Assembly: GCF_000735455.1 (NCBI RefSeq)
Contig: NZ_JMPS01000029.1
Location: 1-64,000, forward strand
Reading direction: 5' to 3'
Length of the DNA: 64,000 nt
Source of the DNA: Yokenella regensburgei ATCC 49455
GTDB taxonomy: Bacteria; Pseudomonadota; Gammaproteobacteria; Enterobacterales; Enterobacteriaceae
The notes beneath the pieces were generated by a model that saw nothing but the letters and a program-made list of their open reading frames with translations, ran no database searches and was not told the DNA's origin. Positions 44,542 through 54,921 of the stretch are shown here, in pieces; position 1 is the stretch's first letter, and the number at the start of each line of letters is the position of its first letter. The position numbers and the translations under genes were made by a program.

Positions 44542-47500
44542 CGAAGACTTTACCGTTGGTTGCCGCACAGCCGGGGATCTGGATGGCAGAGCAGCTCTCA
44601 ACGCTACCGAATGCATGGAGCGTGGCGCACTATGTGGAGCTGAACGGTGAGCTGGATGCCCCGCTGCTGAGCCGGGCGATTGTCGCGGGTTTATCGCAGG
44701 CGGATACGCTGCGTCTGCGTTTTCAGCAGCAGGAGGGCGAGGTCAGCCAGTGGATTGACGATGCCATGGTCTTCAGTACCCCTGAGTGCCTCGATCTGCG
44801 CCAGCAGGAAGACGCCGAAGCCGCGGCGAAGCGGGTGATGCAAAACGATCTCAAGCAAAACCTGCGTGCTGATGGGAATAATCCGCTGGTGACGCACAAA
44901 CTGCTGCGCGTGGCCGATGACCGCTGGTTCTGGTACCAGCGCTACCATCACCTGCTGGTTGATGGCTTCAGCTTCCCGGCTATTACCCGCCAGATTGCCG
45001 CGATTTATCGTGCCTGGCAGCAGGGTGAGGCGACTCCGGAATCCCCGTTTACCCCGTTTGAAGAGGTGGTTGCCGAGTATCAGCAGTATCCACACAGCGA
45101 AGCATATCAGCGCGATAAGCGGTTCTGGGCGGAGCAGCGCGCGGCGCTACCGTCTCCGGCGTCGCTATCGCCGCTACCGTTCCCCGGACGGGCTACCACC
45201 ACTGATATCTGGCGTTTTCACTTAACGGCAGACAGCCGCGACTTTGGCAAGCTTGCCAACGCGACGGGCTGTCAACGCGCGGATCTGGCACTGGCGCTGG
45301 TGGCGCTGTGGCTGGGTCGTCTGTGCGGGCGTCAGGAATATGCCGCCGGGTTTATCTTCATGCGCCGCATGGGTTCCGCGGCGCTCACCTCCACCGGCCC
45401 GGTGCTGAACGTGCTGCCGATGGCGGTGCGGCTCGACGCCGCTCTGACGGTGGCAGAGCTCGCGCAGCGCCTCGCCGCGCAGCAGAAAAAAATGCGTCGT
45501 CACCAGCGTTATGATGCCGAACAGATTGTGCGCGACGCCGGGAGAGCCGCCGGTGATGAAGCCCTGTTTGGCCCGGTATTGAACGTCAAAGTGTTTGAGT
45601 ATCAGCTGGATCTACCCAACGTTTCGGCGAAAACCCACACGCTGGCGACCGGCCCGGTGAACGATATCGAACTGGCGCTGTTCCCGGATGAGCACGGTGG
45701 ACTGTCGATTGAGATCCTGGCGAACCAGCAGCGCTACGACGAAGCAACGCTGCGCGGGCATATCGACAGACTGAGCGCCATGCTGCGCCAGTTGGCGGAT
45801 AACCCAAACCTGCGCTGCGGCGATGTCGATCTGCTCAGTGCGGAAGAACACCAGCGGCTGGCGACCATTAACGACACCGCCGTGATGCTGCCGGAAACCA
45901 CCCTCAGCGCGCTGGTGGCGGAGCAGGCGGCGAAGACACCGGACGCGATAGCGCTGGTGGATGCCCGCTGGCAGTTCAGCTACCGCGAGATGCGTGAACA
46001 GGTGGTGGCACTTGCAGAACTGCTGCGCGCCCGAGGCGTGAAGCCTGGCGATAGCGTGGCGGTGGCGCTGCCACGATCGGTATTTTTAACCCTCGCGCTG
46101 CACGCTATTGTTGAAGCCGGGGCGGCCTGGTTGCCGCTCGACACCGGTTATCCGGACGACAGGCTGCGAATGATGCTGGAAGACGCACAGCCATCGCTGC
46201 TTATCACCTCAGAGGACCAACTTTCTCGCTTCTGTGGCGTTGAGATGCTGTGCTACAGCGAACCGCTGCCGGTCACCGACGGGGCGCCGCTCTTGCTTTC
46301 CCGTCCGGAACATACCGCGTACATCATCTTTACCTCCGGCTCCACCGGGCGTCCGAAAGGCGTGATGGTGGGGCAAACCGCCATCGTTAACCGTCTGCTG
46401 TGGATGCAGGAAAGCTATCCGTTAACGGCAAACGACGTCGTGGCGCAGAAAACGCCGTGCAGCTTTGACGTCTCGGTCTGGGAGTTCTGGTGGCCGTTTA
46501 TCACCGGTGCAAGGCTCGTGATGGCAGAGCCGGAAGCGCATCGTGACCCGCAGGCGATGCTGCAGTTTTTCGAACACTATGGTGTCACCACCACCCACTT
46601 TGTCCCCTCGATGCTGGCGGCGTTTGTCGCTTCGCTGACGGCGGAAAACCGCAATGGCTGCCGGAGCCTGCAGCGGGTATTCTGCAGCGGTGAAGCGCTG
46701 CCTGCCGAACTGTGTCGCGAATGGGAACAGCTGACCGCTGCCCCGCTGCACAACCTCTACGGCCCGACGGAAGCGGCGGTGGACGTGAGCTGGTATCCGG
46801 CCTGTGGCCCGGAACTGGCGGCGGTCACCGGCAACAGCGTGCCGATAGGTTTCCCGGTCTGGAATACCGGTCTGCGGATCCTGGATGGCATGATGCGCCC
46901 GGTGCCGTTCGGTGTGGCAGGCGATCTGTATCTCACCGGCATTCAGCTGGCGCAGGGCTATCTGGGGCGCCCGGACCTGACCGCCAGCCGTTTTATTGCC
47001 GATCCTTTCGTCCCGGGCGAGCGTATGTACCGCACCGGTGACGTTGCCCGCTGGCTGGATAACGGGGCGGTGGAATACCTTGGCCGCAGCGACGATCAGC
47101 TCAAAATTCGCGGTCAGCGCATTGAGCTTGGTGAAATCGACCGGGTGATGTCGGCGCTGCCGGATGTTGTTCAGGCGGTGGCGCATGCCTGCGTATTTAA
47201 CCAGGCCGTGGCAACCGGCGGTGATGCCCGCCAGCTGGTGGGGTATCTGGTTTCTGAATCCGGCCTGCCGCTGTCGCTTGAGGCATTGCAGACGCAATTG
47301 CGTCTGCAACTTCCTGCTCATATGGTGCCGGTGGTGTTGTTGCAGCTGGATGCATTACCGCTCAGCGCTAACGGTAAGCTGGATCGCAAGGCGCTGCCGT
47401 TGCCGCAGCTCACGCAAAAAGCGGCGGGACGGGCGGTGTCATCTGATGAAGAAGTGGCGGTGGCTGGCGCGTTCAGCGAGCTGCTCGGCTGCCAGGTGAA

Positions 47501-48404
47501 CGACGTGGATGCTGATTTCTTCGCGCTTGGTGGACACTCGCTGCTGGCGATGCGTCTGGCCGCCATGCTGAGCCGCACCTTCGCCCGACGGGTAACGCCG
47601 GGGCAGGTGATGGTCGCCTCTACGGTAGGGCAGCTCAGCGCGCTGCTGGCGGCTGAGGACGATGGTCGCGCGGAGCGTCTCGGGTTTGAGACCATTTTGC
47701 CGCTGCGTGAAAGCGATGGCCCGACGCTGTTCTGCTTCCACCCGGCCTCCGGCTTCGCCTGGCAGTTCAGCGTGCTGGCGCGCTATTTGAGCGAGCGCTG
47801 GAACATCACCGGTATTCAGTCTCCGCGTCCTGATGGCCCTATGCAGAATGCGGCTAACCTCGACGAAGTGTGCGAGCACCATCTGGCGACGCTGCTGGAG
47901 CAGCAGCCCCGGGGGCCGTATTACCTGCTCGGCTACTCGCTCGGAGGGACGCTGGCGCAGGGTATTGCCGCTCGTCTTCAGCAGCGCGGTGAAACGGTCG
48001 CTTTCTTAGGCCTGCTGGATACCTGGCCGCCGGAGACGCAAAATTGGGCGGAGAAAGAGGCTAACGGTCTGGATCCTGAGGTACTGGCGGAAATTGCCCG
48101 CGAGCGGGAAGCCTTTATCGCCGCGCAGCAGGGGCAGGGATCGAGCGAGCTTTTCAACGCCATCGAAGGTAACTACGCCGACGCGGTGCGTCTGCTAACC
48201 ACCGCGCACAGCGTACCGTTTGCGGGTAAGGCAACGTTGTTCGTGGCGGAGCGCACTCTGCCGGCAGGTATGAACCCGCAAACGGCCTGGGCGCCGTGGG
48301 TGGAGGCGCTTGAGGTGTACCGTCAGGACTGTGCCCACGTGGATATCATCTCCCCGCAGGCGTTTGAAAAGATTGGGCCGGTGCTGCGCGAGCTGCTGGG
48401 CTAA
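44538..48404 (+). CDS. entF: Enterobactin synthase component F, NRPS EntF
   Basis: EntF activates L-serine, joins it to 2,3-dihydroxybenzoate from EntB and releases enterobactin as a cyclic trimer. The 1288 residues show the order condensation (HHLLVDG, catalytic His about 138), adenylation (about 455-960; TSGSTGRPKGV, YGPTEAAVDVSW, YRTGDVARW), peptidyl carrier (Ser about 1001 in LGGHSLL) and thioesterase (Ser about 1134 in GYSLGG). The length is within a few residues of E. coli EntF. It ends 35 bp before the convergent fepC, with no fepE between them. Confidence 0.97.
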   Translation: MTKTLPLVAAQPGIWMAEQLSTLPNAWSVAHYVELNGELDAPLLSRAIVAGLSQADTLRLRFQQQEGEVSQWIDDAMVFSTPECLDLRQQEDAEAAAKRVMQNDLKQNLRADGNNPLVTHKLLRVADDRWFWYQRYHHLLVDGFSFPAITRQIAAIYRAWQQGEATPESPFTPFEEVVAEYQQYPHSEAYQRDKRFWAEQRAALPSPASLSPLPFPGRATTTDIWRFHLTADSRDFGKLANATGCQRADLALALVALWLGRLCGRQEYAAGFIFMRRMGSAALTSTGPVLNVLPMAVRLDAALTVAELAQRLAAQQKKMRRHQRYDAEQIVRDAGRAAGDEALFGPVLNVKVFEYQLDLPNVSAKTHTLATGPVNDIELALFPDEHGGLSIEILANQQRYDEATLRGHIDRLSAMLRQLADNPNLRCGDVDLLSAEEHQRLATINDTAVMLPETTLSALVAEQAAKTPDAIALVDARWQFSYREMREQVVALAELLRARGVKPGDSVAVALPRSVFLTLALHAIVEAGAAWLPLDTGYPDDRLRMMLEDAQPSLLITSEDQLSRFCGVEMLCYSEPLPVTDGAPLLLSRPEHTAYIIFTSGSTGRPKGVMVGQTAIVNRLLWMQESYPLTANDVVAQKTPCSFDVSVWEFWWPFITGARLVMAEPEAHRDPQAMLQFFEHYGVTTTHFVPSMLAAFVASLTAENRNGCRSLQRVFCSGEALPAELCREWEQLTAAPLHNLYGPTEAAVDVSWYPACGPELAAVTGNSVPIGFPVWNTGLRILDGMMRPVPFGVAGDLYLTGIQLAQGYLGRPDLTASRFIADPFVPGERMYRTGDVARWLDNGAVEYLGRSDDQLKIRGQRIELGEIDRVMSALPDVVQAVAHACVFNQAVATGGDARQLVGYLVSESGLPLSLEALQTQLRLQLPAHMVPVVLLQLDALPLSANGKLDRKALPLPQLTQKAAGRAVSSDEEVAVAGAFSELLGCQVNDVDADFFALGGHSLLAMRLAAMLSRTFARRVTPGQVMVASTVGQLSALLAAEDDGRAERLGFETILPLRESDGPTLFCFHPASGFAWQFSVLARYLSERWNITGIQSPRPDGPMQNAANLDEVCEHHLATLLEQQPRGPYYLLGYSLGGTLAQGIAARLQQRGETVAFLGLLDTWPPETQNWAEKEANGLDPEVLAEIAREREAFIAAQQGQGSSELFNAIEGNYADAVRLLTTAHSVPFAGKATLFVAERTLPAGMNPQTAWAPWVEALEVYRQDCAHVDIISPQAFEKIGPVLRELLG

Positions 48405-48411
48405 ATCAGGT

Positions 48412-48436
48412 TTCCCTCTCCCGCTGGGGGAGGGAA
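48412..48436. repeat. CCCTCTCCC palindrome, copy 2, between entF and fepC
   Basis: TTCCCTCTCCC and GGGGGAGGGAA pair over 11 bp (one G-T) around a GCT loop in the gap between the convergent entF and fepC stops. It may act as a shared transcription end. The same core is seen at 63287. Confidence 0.65.
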
Positions 48437-48439
48437 TAC

Positions 48440-49237
48440 TTAACGGTGACGGCCAAGCGGGATCACCAGCGGCGTTCCGGCAATCGGATCGTCAATGATG
48501 GTACAGCGCAGGCCGTAAATTTTCTCAATCAGGTCGGTGGTGACGATGACTTTTGGGTCACCTTCGGCAACTATCTTGCCATCGCGCAGTGCGATGAGAT
48601 GCGTGGCATAGCGGCAGGCCTGGTTTAAGTCGTGCAGTACCGCCGCCAGCGTATAGCCCTTCTCGCGATTTAATTCGCTCAGCAGTTCCAGCAAATCTAT
48701 CTGGTGGCTGATATCAAGCCAGGTGGTTGGCTCATCCAGCAGCATAATCGAGGTTTCCTGTGCCAGCACCATGGCAATCCATGCCCGCTGCCGCTGCCCG
48801 CCGGAGAGCGTATCGACGCTCTGCTGGGCCAGTTCGGTAATGCCGGTCGCCTGCATCGCGCGGCTGACCGCCTCGTCGTCTTCCTGCCGCCAGCGACTGA
48901 ACATCGGCTGGTGGGGGTAACGCCCGCGCGCTACCAGCTCCTGCACCGTGATATCTCCCGGTGTCGTGGCGTTTTGCGCCAGCAGACCAATACGGCGTGC
49001 CACCTCTTTACTGGGGTAGTGCGAGATGTGTTCGCCATCGAGCCAGACGTGACCGCGCGCTGGCGTCATCAGACGGCTTAGGGTACGCAGCAGCGTTGAT
49101 TTACCGCAGCCGTTTGGGCCAATGATCGCCGTGAAGTGACCGTCCGGAATGGCCACGTTAAGCTGCTCGGCAATGGTTTTCTTGCCCCAGGCGAGGGTTA
49201 ACTGGTCGCCGCGCAGTCGGGCAGTGGTATCGGTCAT
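48440..49237 (-). CDS. fepC: Ferric enterobactin ABC transporter ATPase FepC
   Basis: FepC powers import of ferric enterobactin through FepD-FepG. The 265 residues have Walker A GPNGCGKST, the Q loop LLAQNATTPGD, signature LSGGQRQRAWIAMVLAQ and Walker B IMLLDEPTTWLD, matching E. coli FepC apart from a shorter C-terminal tail. In the ancestral arrangement the fepG stop would overlap its ATG as ATGA; the fepG frameshift here stops upstream ribosomes 20 bp earlier, which could weaken coupling. Confidence 0.96.
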   Translation of the reverse strand: MTDTTARLRGDQLTLAWGKKTIAEQLNVAIPDGHFTAIIGPNGCGKSTLLRTLSRLMTPARGHVWLDGEHISHYPSKEVARRIGLLAQNATTPGDITVQELVARGRYPHQPMFSRWRQEDDEAVSRAMQATGITELAQQSVDTLSGGQRQRAWIAMVLAQETSIMLLDEPTTWLDISHQIDLLELLSELNREKGYTLAAVLHDLNQACRYATHLIALRDGKIVAEGDPKVIVTTDLIEKIYGLRCTIIDDPIAGTPLVIPLGRHR

Positions 49238-49256
49238 TTTTTACGAGACTCCTGAA

Positions 49257-50225
49257 TTAACAACACGATGAGGTAGATGCCGCCGAGGCTGACGGTGACC
49301 ACCCCACCGGGAGCTGATACGGTAAAAAGATTTTTTGGGCGCAGAAATCGGCAAGCGACAGCAGTAGCGCGCCGCACAGCGCCGACTGGGTAAGCCCCCA
49401 GCGTGCGGTGCCGCTCAGGCGATGCGCGATATGTGGAGCGACCAGCGCAATGAAGGATATGGGGCCTGCAAGCGCCGTGGCGGCGGCGGTTAGTACCACC
49501 GCGACCAGCATCAGCAGCAGCCGCGAGCGCTCGACCCGCACTCCCAGCGCACAGGCGCTGTCGTCACCCATCTCCAGCAGACGTAAACGGCGTACCAGCA
49601 GCGTAGCGCCCACCAGCGCGAGCAGAATAAGCGGTGCAGAAGGCCAGGTCTTCGCCCAGGTGATGCCGTTGAGCGAACCGGCGTTCCACAGCCCGGCGGT
49701 CAGCGCCGTCTCAAGAGAGGCGCGCAGCAGTAGCCAGGTATTGAAGGCAATCAGCATCGCACGCACGCCGATACCAATGATAATGAGGCGGAAAGTATCG
49801 ATACCGTTGCGCCACGCCAGCGCCCACACCACGACAGAGGTCAAAATACCGCCCGCCATCGCCGCCAGCGCAATGGCGGTGAGATCCTGACCGAACAGCA
49901 CCATCGCCACCAGCACGCCGCTCCATGCGCCGGTGTTGAAGCCCATCACGTCCGGGCTGCCCAGCGGGTTACGCATCAATGACTGAAATATGGCGCCGCT
50001 GACCCCAAGGGCGGCACCAATCAACAGCGCCATCAGCACTCGTGGCAGACGCCATTCGGTCACCACGAGGGTAATACTGCGCGGTGCATCGCCCATCAGC
50101 GCAGCGAAAACCTGGCTGAGCTCCAGCGTCACCGCTCCGCTGCAAAGCCCCCACAGCGCGATACCGGTTCCTGCCAGCAACAGCAGCAGGCAGCTTACGA
50201 CCAGCCGACGAGAAGGTGCGGTCAT
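49257..50225 (-). CDS. fepG: Ferric enterobactin permease FepG, frameshifted 3' end
   Basis: FepG is one of two FecCD-type inner-membrane subunits of the enterobactin importer. The protein matches E. coli FepG up to YQLPVG near residue 308, with FQSLMRNPLGSPDVMGFN and GPISFIALVAPH as typical motifs, then turns into an unrelated Ser/Ala/Cys tail and stops at 322. Adding one G to the G run (C run at 49302-49305 on the plus strand) restores the family end VVTVSLGGIYLIVLL and QESRKK with a stop at 49234 that overlaps the fepC ATG; that would give 330 residues, the E. coli length. So there is a one-base deletion, either real or a sequencing error. The last membrane helix is lost in the frame as given. 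Confidence 0.93.
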   Translation of the reverse strand: MTAPSRRLVVSCLLLLLAGTGIALWGLCSGAVTLELSQVFAALMGDAPRSITLVVTEWRLPRVLMALLIGAALGVSGAIFQSLMRNPLGSPDVMGFNTGAWSGVLVAMVLFGQDLTAIALAAMAGGILTSVVVWALAWRNGIDTFRLIIIGIGVRAMLIAFNTWLLLRASLETALTAGLWNAGSLNGITWAKTWPSAPLILLALVGATLLVRRLRLLEMGDDSACALGVRVERSRLLLMLVAVVLTAAATALAGPISFIALVAPHIAHRLSGTARWGLTQSALCGALLLSLADFCAQKIFLPYQLPVGWSPSASAASTSSCC

Positions 50226-51229
50226 TGGGCACCTCCTTTCGGCTGGCGGCGTACCAGCCAGATAAGCACTGGCGCACCAATAAAGGCGCTGACCACTGAT
50301 ACACGCAGTTCACCCGGCACCAGCAGGCGGCCAGCAATATCGGCGAACAGCAGCAGGGCAGGTGTCGCGAGCAGCGTCACCGGCAGCGACCAGCGGTGAT
50401 CGGCGCCGACTATCCAGCGTGCGACGTGCGGCATCATCAGGCCGATAAAGGCTATCGGGCCGACGAGGGCGGTGGCGCTGCCGCTCAGCACGGCAATGGC
50501 CAGCAGGCCGATAATTTGGGTTCGGGCGACGCGGCTACCGAGCGCGGTGGCGGTATCGGTGCCGAGACTCAGGCTGTTCAGCGACCGGCTCAGGCCGAGT
50601 GCGACGGCACCGGCAATCAGCGCCGGCAGCAGCACGGCCTTCAGGGTAACGAGGCTGCGGATATCAAGCGAGCCGGCCTGCCAGAAACGCAGTTGATCGT
50701 AAACGTCGGGGTTGAGCAGGGCGATCCCACTGGACAGCCCCTCCAGGACCGCACCAAGGGCAACGCCAGCGAGGGTTAATCGTACCGGGCTTAGCTGACC
50801 GCCACCCTGGCTGCCGGTAAACGCCACCAGGAGTGATGCTGCCAGCGCGCCGCCGAAGGCCATCGCCAGCTGTTCCTGCGGCGACGTCAGCCCCCAAACT
50901 GCAGCGCCGAGGACGATTGCAAAGCTGGCCCCGGCGTTAACGCCGAGGATCCCCGGGTCGGCGAGCGGATTACGGGTCAGGGATTGCATTAATGCCCCGG
51001 CCAGGCCCAAAGCACCGCCGGCCAGTAATCCGGCAAGGGTTCGCGGCAGTCGTGCGTCAAGCACGATGGTACAGTCGGCGGTCTGGCAGGTGCCTGAGAG
51101 GGCATCGTAAATGATGCTTACCGGGAGCGGTTTAGCGCCAATAAGCAGGCTGAGTGCAGCGGCAAAAACGAGCAAAAGCAATAAACCGGGAACGGCAATG
51201 GCGCGCAACGCGGTTTTAGAACACGACAT
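50222..51229 (-). CDS. fepD: Ferric enterobactin permease FepD
   Basis: FepD is the other FecCD-type permease subunit of the importer. The 335 residues closely match E. coli FepD, with LDARLPRTLAGLLAGGALG, SLTRNPLADPGILGVNAGA and GPIAFIGLMMPHVARW and about ten membrane helices. ATG 51229 is chosen by alignment and length; a TTG at 51238 is less likely. The stop overlaps the fepG ATG (ATGA). It is the first gene of the fepDGC unit and is divergent from entS across a Fur box. Confidence 0.95.
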   Translation of the reverse strand: MSCSKTALRAIAVPGLLLLLVFAAALSLLIGAKPLPVSIIYDALSGTCQTADCTIVLDARLPRTLAGLLAGGALGLAGALMQSLTRNPLADPGILGVNAGASFAIVLGAAVWGLTSPQEQLAMAFGGALAASLLVAFTGSQGGGQLSPVRLTLAGVALGAVLEGLSSGIALLNPDVYDQLRFWQAGSLDIRSLVTLKAVLLPALIAGAVALGLSRSLNSLSLGTDTATALGSRVARTQIIGLLAIAVLSGSATALVGPIAFIGLMMPHVARWIVGADHRWSLPVTLLATPALLLFADIAGRLLVPGELRVSVVSAFIGAPVLIWLVRRQPKGGAQ

Positions 51230-51248
51230 AGGCAACATCCATGAGTAT

Positions 51249-51273
51249 GATAATGATAGTACTTATCGTTATC
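51249..51273. promoter_or_regulatory. Fur box, fepD/entS divergent promoter
   Basis: GATAATGATAGTACTTATCGTTATC is a near-perfect dyad of overlapping GATAAT-type hexamers, the classical Fur-box form. It lies in the 110-bp gap between fepD and entS and should repress both when iron is plentiful. Confidence 0.85.
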
Positions 51274-51339
51274 GATCTTATTTGTATATGTTACCATGCA
51301 CCACCATGAATCTGGTAAGGAATTAGCGCAAGGCGCCTC

Positions 51340-52602
51340 ATGAATCGACAATCCTGGCTACTCAATTTAAGCCTCCTGAAAACGCATCCGGCCTTTCGTG
51401 CCGTGTTTATTGCTCGCTTTATCTCCATTCTTTCTCTCGGGTTATTGGGCGTGGCTGTCCCGGTACAAATTCAGACAATGACCCACTCCACCTGGCAGGT
51501 GGGTCTCTCGGTGACGCTGACCGGCGGGGCGATGTTTGTCGGCCTGATGGTGGGCGGCGTGCTGGCGGATCGCTACGAGCGAAAAAAACTGATCCTGCTG
51601 GCGCGTGGGACCTGCGGTATTGGTTTTCTCGGGCTGTGGCTGAATGCGCTGTTGCCTGAACCCTCACTGCTGGCGGTATACCTGCTGGGGCTGTGGGATG
51701 GCTTCTTTGCCTCTCTTGGCGTGACGGCGCTGCTGGCCGCAACGCCGACGCTGGTCGGGCGCGAGAACCTGATGCAGGCCGGAGCGATCACGATGTTGAC
51801 CGTCCGCTTAGGTTCGGTGATTTCGCCGATGGTTGGCGGGCTGCTGCTGGCGACCGGCGGCGTGGAGTGGAACTTCCTGCTGGCGGCGCTCGGGACCTTC
51901 ATTACGACGCTCACTCTGTTGCGTTTACCGCTGCTGCCACCGCCACCGCAGCAGCGTGAACATCCGCTGAAATCACTGCTCGGTGGGATCCGCTTTTTAT
52001 TCCAGAGCCCGCTGATTGGCGGCATTGCGCTGCTGGGCGGATTGCTGACCATGGCGAGTGCTGTTCGGGTGCTGTATCCGGCGCTTGCGGAGGGCTGGCA
52101 GATGTCGGCTTCGCAGATTGGGTTGCTGTACGCGGCGATCCCGCTCGGCGCAGCGCTGGGGGCGCTGACCAGCGGGCAGCTGGCGCAAACTTCACGTCCA
52201 GGGCGGGTGATGTTGCTGACGACGGTTGCTTCTTTCGTGGCGATAGCGCTCTTTAGCGTAATGCCGCTGTGGCTGGGAGGCGTGGTATGCCTGGCGCTAT
52301 TCGGCTGGCTCAGCGCTATCAGTTCTCTGCTGCAGTACACCCTGATCCAGACACAAACACCGGAGGCGATGCTCGGGCGTATTAACGGCCTGTGGACCGC
52401 GCAAAACGTCACCGGGGACGCTATCGGCGCGGCGGTGCTCGGGGGGCTTGGCGCCCTACTGACGCCGGTATCCGCCGCCAGTACCAGCGGCTGGGCGCTG
52501 GCGATCGTGGGTTTACTGCTGGTGTGGCTGCTGGGTGAGCTGCGACGTTTTCAGCGCGAAGGGCCTGAATCTCTCACCCCCGCAAAGCCGTTAGCCAAAT
52601 AA
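51340..52602 (+). CDS. entS: Enterobactin exporter EntS
   Basis: EntS is an MFS pump that moves newly made enterobactin from cytoplasm to periplasm. The 420-residue protein has about twelve helices and MFS motif A ([13 protein letters not shown]); it matches E. coli EntS through most of its length, including [21 protein letters not shown]. An AAGGCG sequence precedes the ATG. Its last 12 bp overlap the 3' end of the convergent fepB. Confidence 0.95.
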   Translation: MNRQSWLLNLSLLKTHPAFRAVFIARFISILSLGLLGVAVPVQIQTMTHSTWQVGLSVTLTGGAMFVGLMVGGVLADRYERKKLILLARGTCGIGFLGLWLNALLPEPSLLAVYLLGLWDGFFASLGVTALLAATPTLVGRENLMQAGAITMLTVRLGSVISPMVGGLLLATGGVEWNFLLAALGTFITTLTLLRLPLLPPPPQQREHPLKSLLGGIRFLFQSPLIGGIALLGGLLTMASAVRVLYPALAEGWQMSASQIGLLYAAIPLGAALGALTSGQLAQTSRPGRVMLLTTVASFVAIALFSVMPLWLGGVVCLALFGWLSAISSLLQYTLIQTQTPEAMLGRINGLWTAQNVTGDAIGAAVLGGLGALLTPVSAASTSGWALAIVGLLLVWLLGELRRFQREGPESLTPAKPLAK

Positions 52603-53550
52603 TTTCTCCAGCCGCTGGAGTACCAGCATGGCGCTGTAGTAGTCGAGGCGGAAGGTTTCGGTGCCAAGGGCGTATACGCGCTTGTGCTGTACCGCTGGCA
52701 GATGTGCCAGCAGCGGGTTGTCATAGATGGCATCGACGTCCTTCTGGTCGCCGGCAAACAGGAACAGTGACTCACCGTTAAGTCCTGCAGCCAGATTTTC
52801 ACCGCCCAGCTGAAGAATATCGTGGCGCTTACCCTGGCTCTGGCTGGTATGCAGATCCGCCGGTAAAGGAGCAAGGGTAAAACCGAGCTGGGTCAGGAGT
52901 TTGCCCTGCGCGGAGTCGGCGGTCCACAGGTTAGCGCTGTGCGCAGCGGCGGTATACACCAGCGCGCTCACCGGCTGCGGGGGTAGCGTCATTTTGGTTT
53001 TCAGCGTCGCAAGCTGTTGGGTGAAACTATTGATCCGCGCGGCGGCCTGTTTCTCATGACCGGTAATGGTACCGAGCTGCGTCAGCAGCGCCTGCCAGCT
53101 CTTATCGTCGTAGTTGATGATGAGCGTAGGGGCAATGGCGGAGAGCTGGTCGTACAGCGCGATGGCGGAATCGCCGCCGGTGGCGCTAATGAGAATAAGA
53201 TCTGGCATTTGCGCCGCTACCGCTTCTGCGCTGGGTTCGCCGATATACAGGCGCGCGAGCTGGCGAGATTTTGCTTCAGTGCTCCACTGGCGCAGAAAAC
53301 CCTGGTCGTCGGCAACGCGGTTGTTTGGCGTGGTGGCGCCGCTGGCAACTATCGGCGCATCAATCGCGAGCAGGGAACCCGTCAGGGTCACGCTGGTGGA
53401 GACAATTCGCGTAGGTTGGCTTGAAAGGGTATGGGTGCCGCGGCTGTCGGTTACTTGGCGCGGCCAGTCGGCGGCATACGCTGAGGCAAATCCGAAAAGA
53501 AAAAGTGCTGAAATCAGTAAGGTACGGGACCACATAGAACAAAGTTTCAC
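52591..53550 (-). CDS. fepB: Ferric enterobactin-binding protein FepB
   Basis: FepB is the periplasmic binding protein that hands ferric enterobactin to FepDG. The 319-residue precursor has a Sec signal ending near AYAADWP and the family 8 binding-protein fold with [32 protein letters not shown] and [19 protein letters not shown] 53550 is taken as start, giving a complete signal peptide; the internal ATG at codon 6 would leave a shorter one. It is divergent from entC across a Fur box. Confidence 0.95.
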   Translation of the reverse strand: MKLCSMWSRTLLISALFLFGFASAYAADWPRQVTDSRGTHTLSSQPTRIVSTSVTLTGSLLAIDAPIVASGATTPNNRVADDQGFLRQWSTEAKSRQLARLYIGEPSAEAVAAQMPDLILISATGGDSAIALYDQLSAIAPTLIINYDDKSWQALLTQLGTITGHEKQAAARINSFTQQLATLKTKMTLPPQPVSALVYTAAAHSANLWTADSAQGKLLTQLGFTLAPLPADLHTSQSQGKRHDILQLGGENLAAGLNGESLFLFAGDQKDVDAIYDNPLLAHLPAVQHKRVYALGTETFRLDYYSAMLVLQRLEKLFG

Positions 53551-53695
53551 GAATTAATGTCCTGTTTTTATTGGAGTGAATGCGTCTCATTTTCACAATC
53601 CTCTCTCCGGGTTGCAAGTGTTCATCGTGCAATATGCGGGTTGAGCGGTTGACATCATACGCATTTACTTTTAGCTTACCGAACCAAAATATAAA

Positions 53696-53710
53696 TGATA
53701 ATCATTATTA
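53696..53710. promoter_or_regulatory. Fur box, fepB/entC divergent promoter
   Basis: TGATAAT-C-ATTATTA is a 7-1-7 Fur site differing from the ideal TGATAAT-N-ATTATCA in two bases at the end of one arm, set in a longer AT-rich dyad. It lies 27 bp before entC and would control entCEBAH and fepB. Confidence 0.8.
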
Positions 53711-53736
53711 ATATCTTTATCGTTTCGGAGGATGAT

Positions 53737-54912
<1,176 letters not shown>

Positions 54913-54921
54913 GGAGCGAGT

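Noticed and set aside
46422-47321. 299-codon minus-strand frame opposite entF
   Set aside because: Antisense to the conserved adenylation domain, with no family features.
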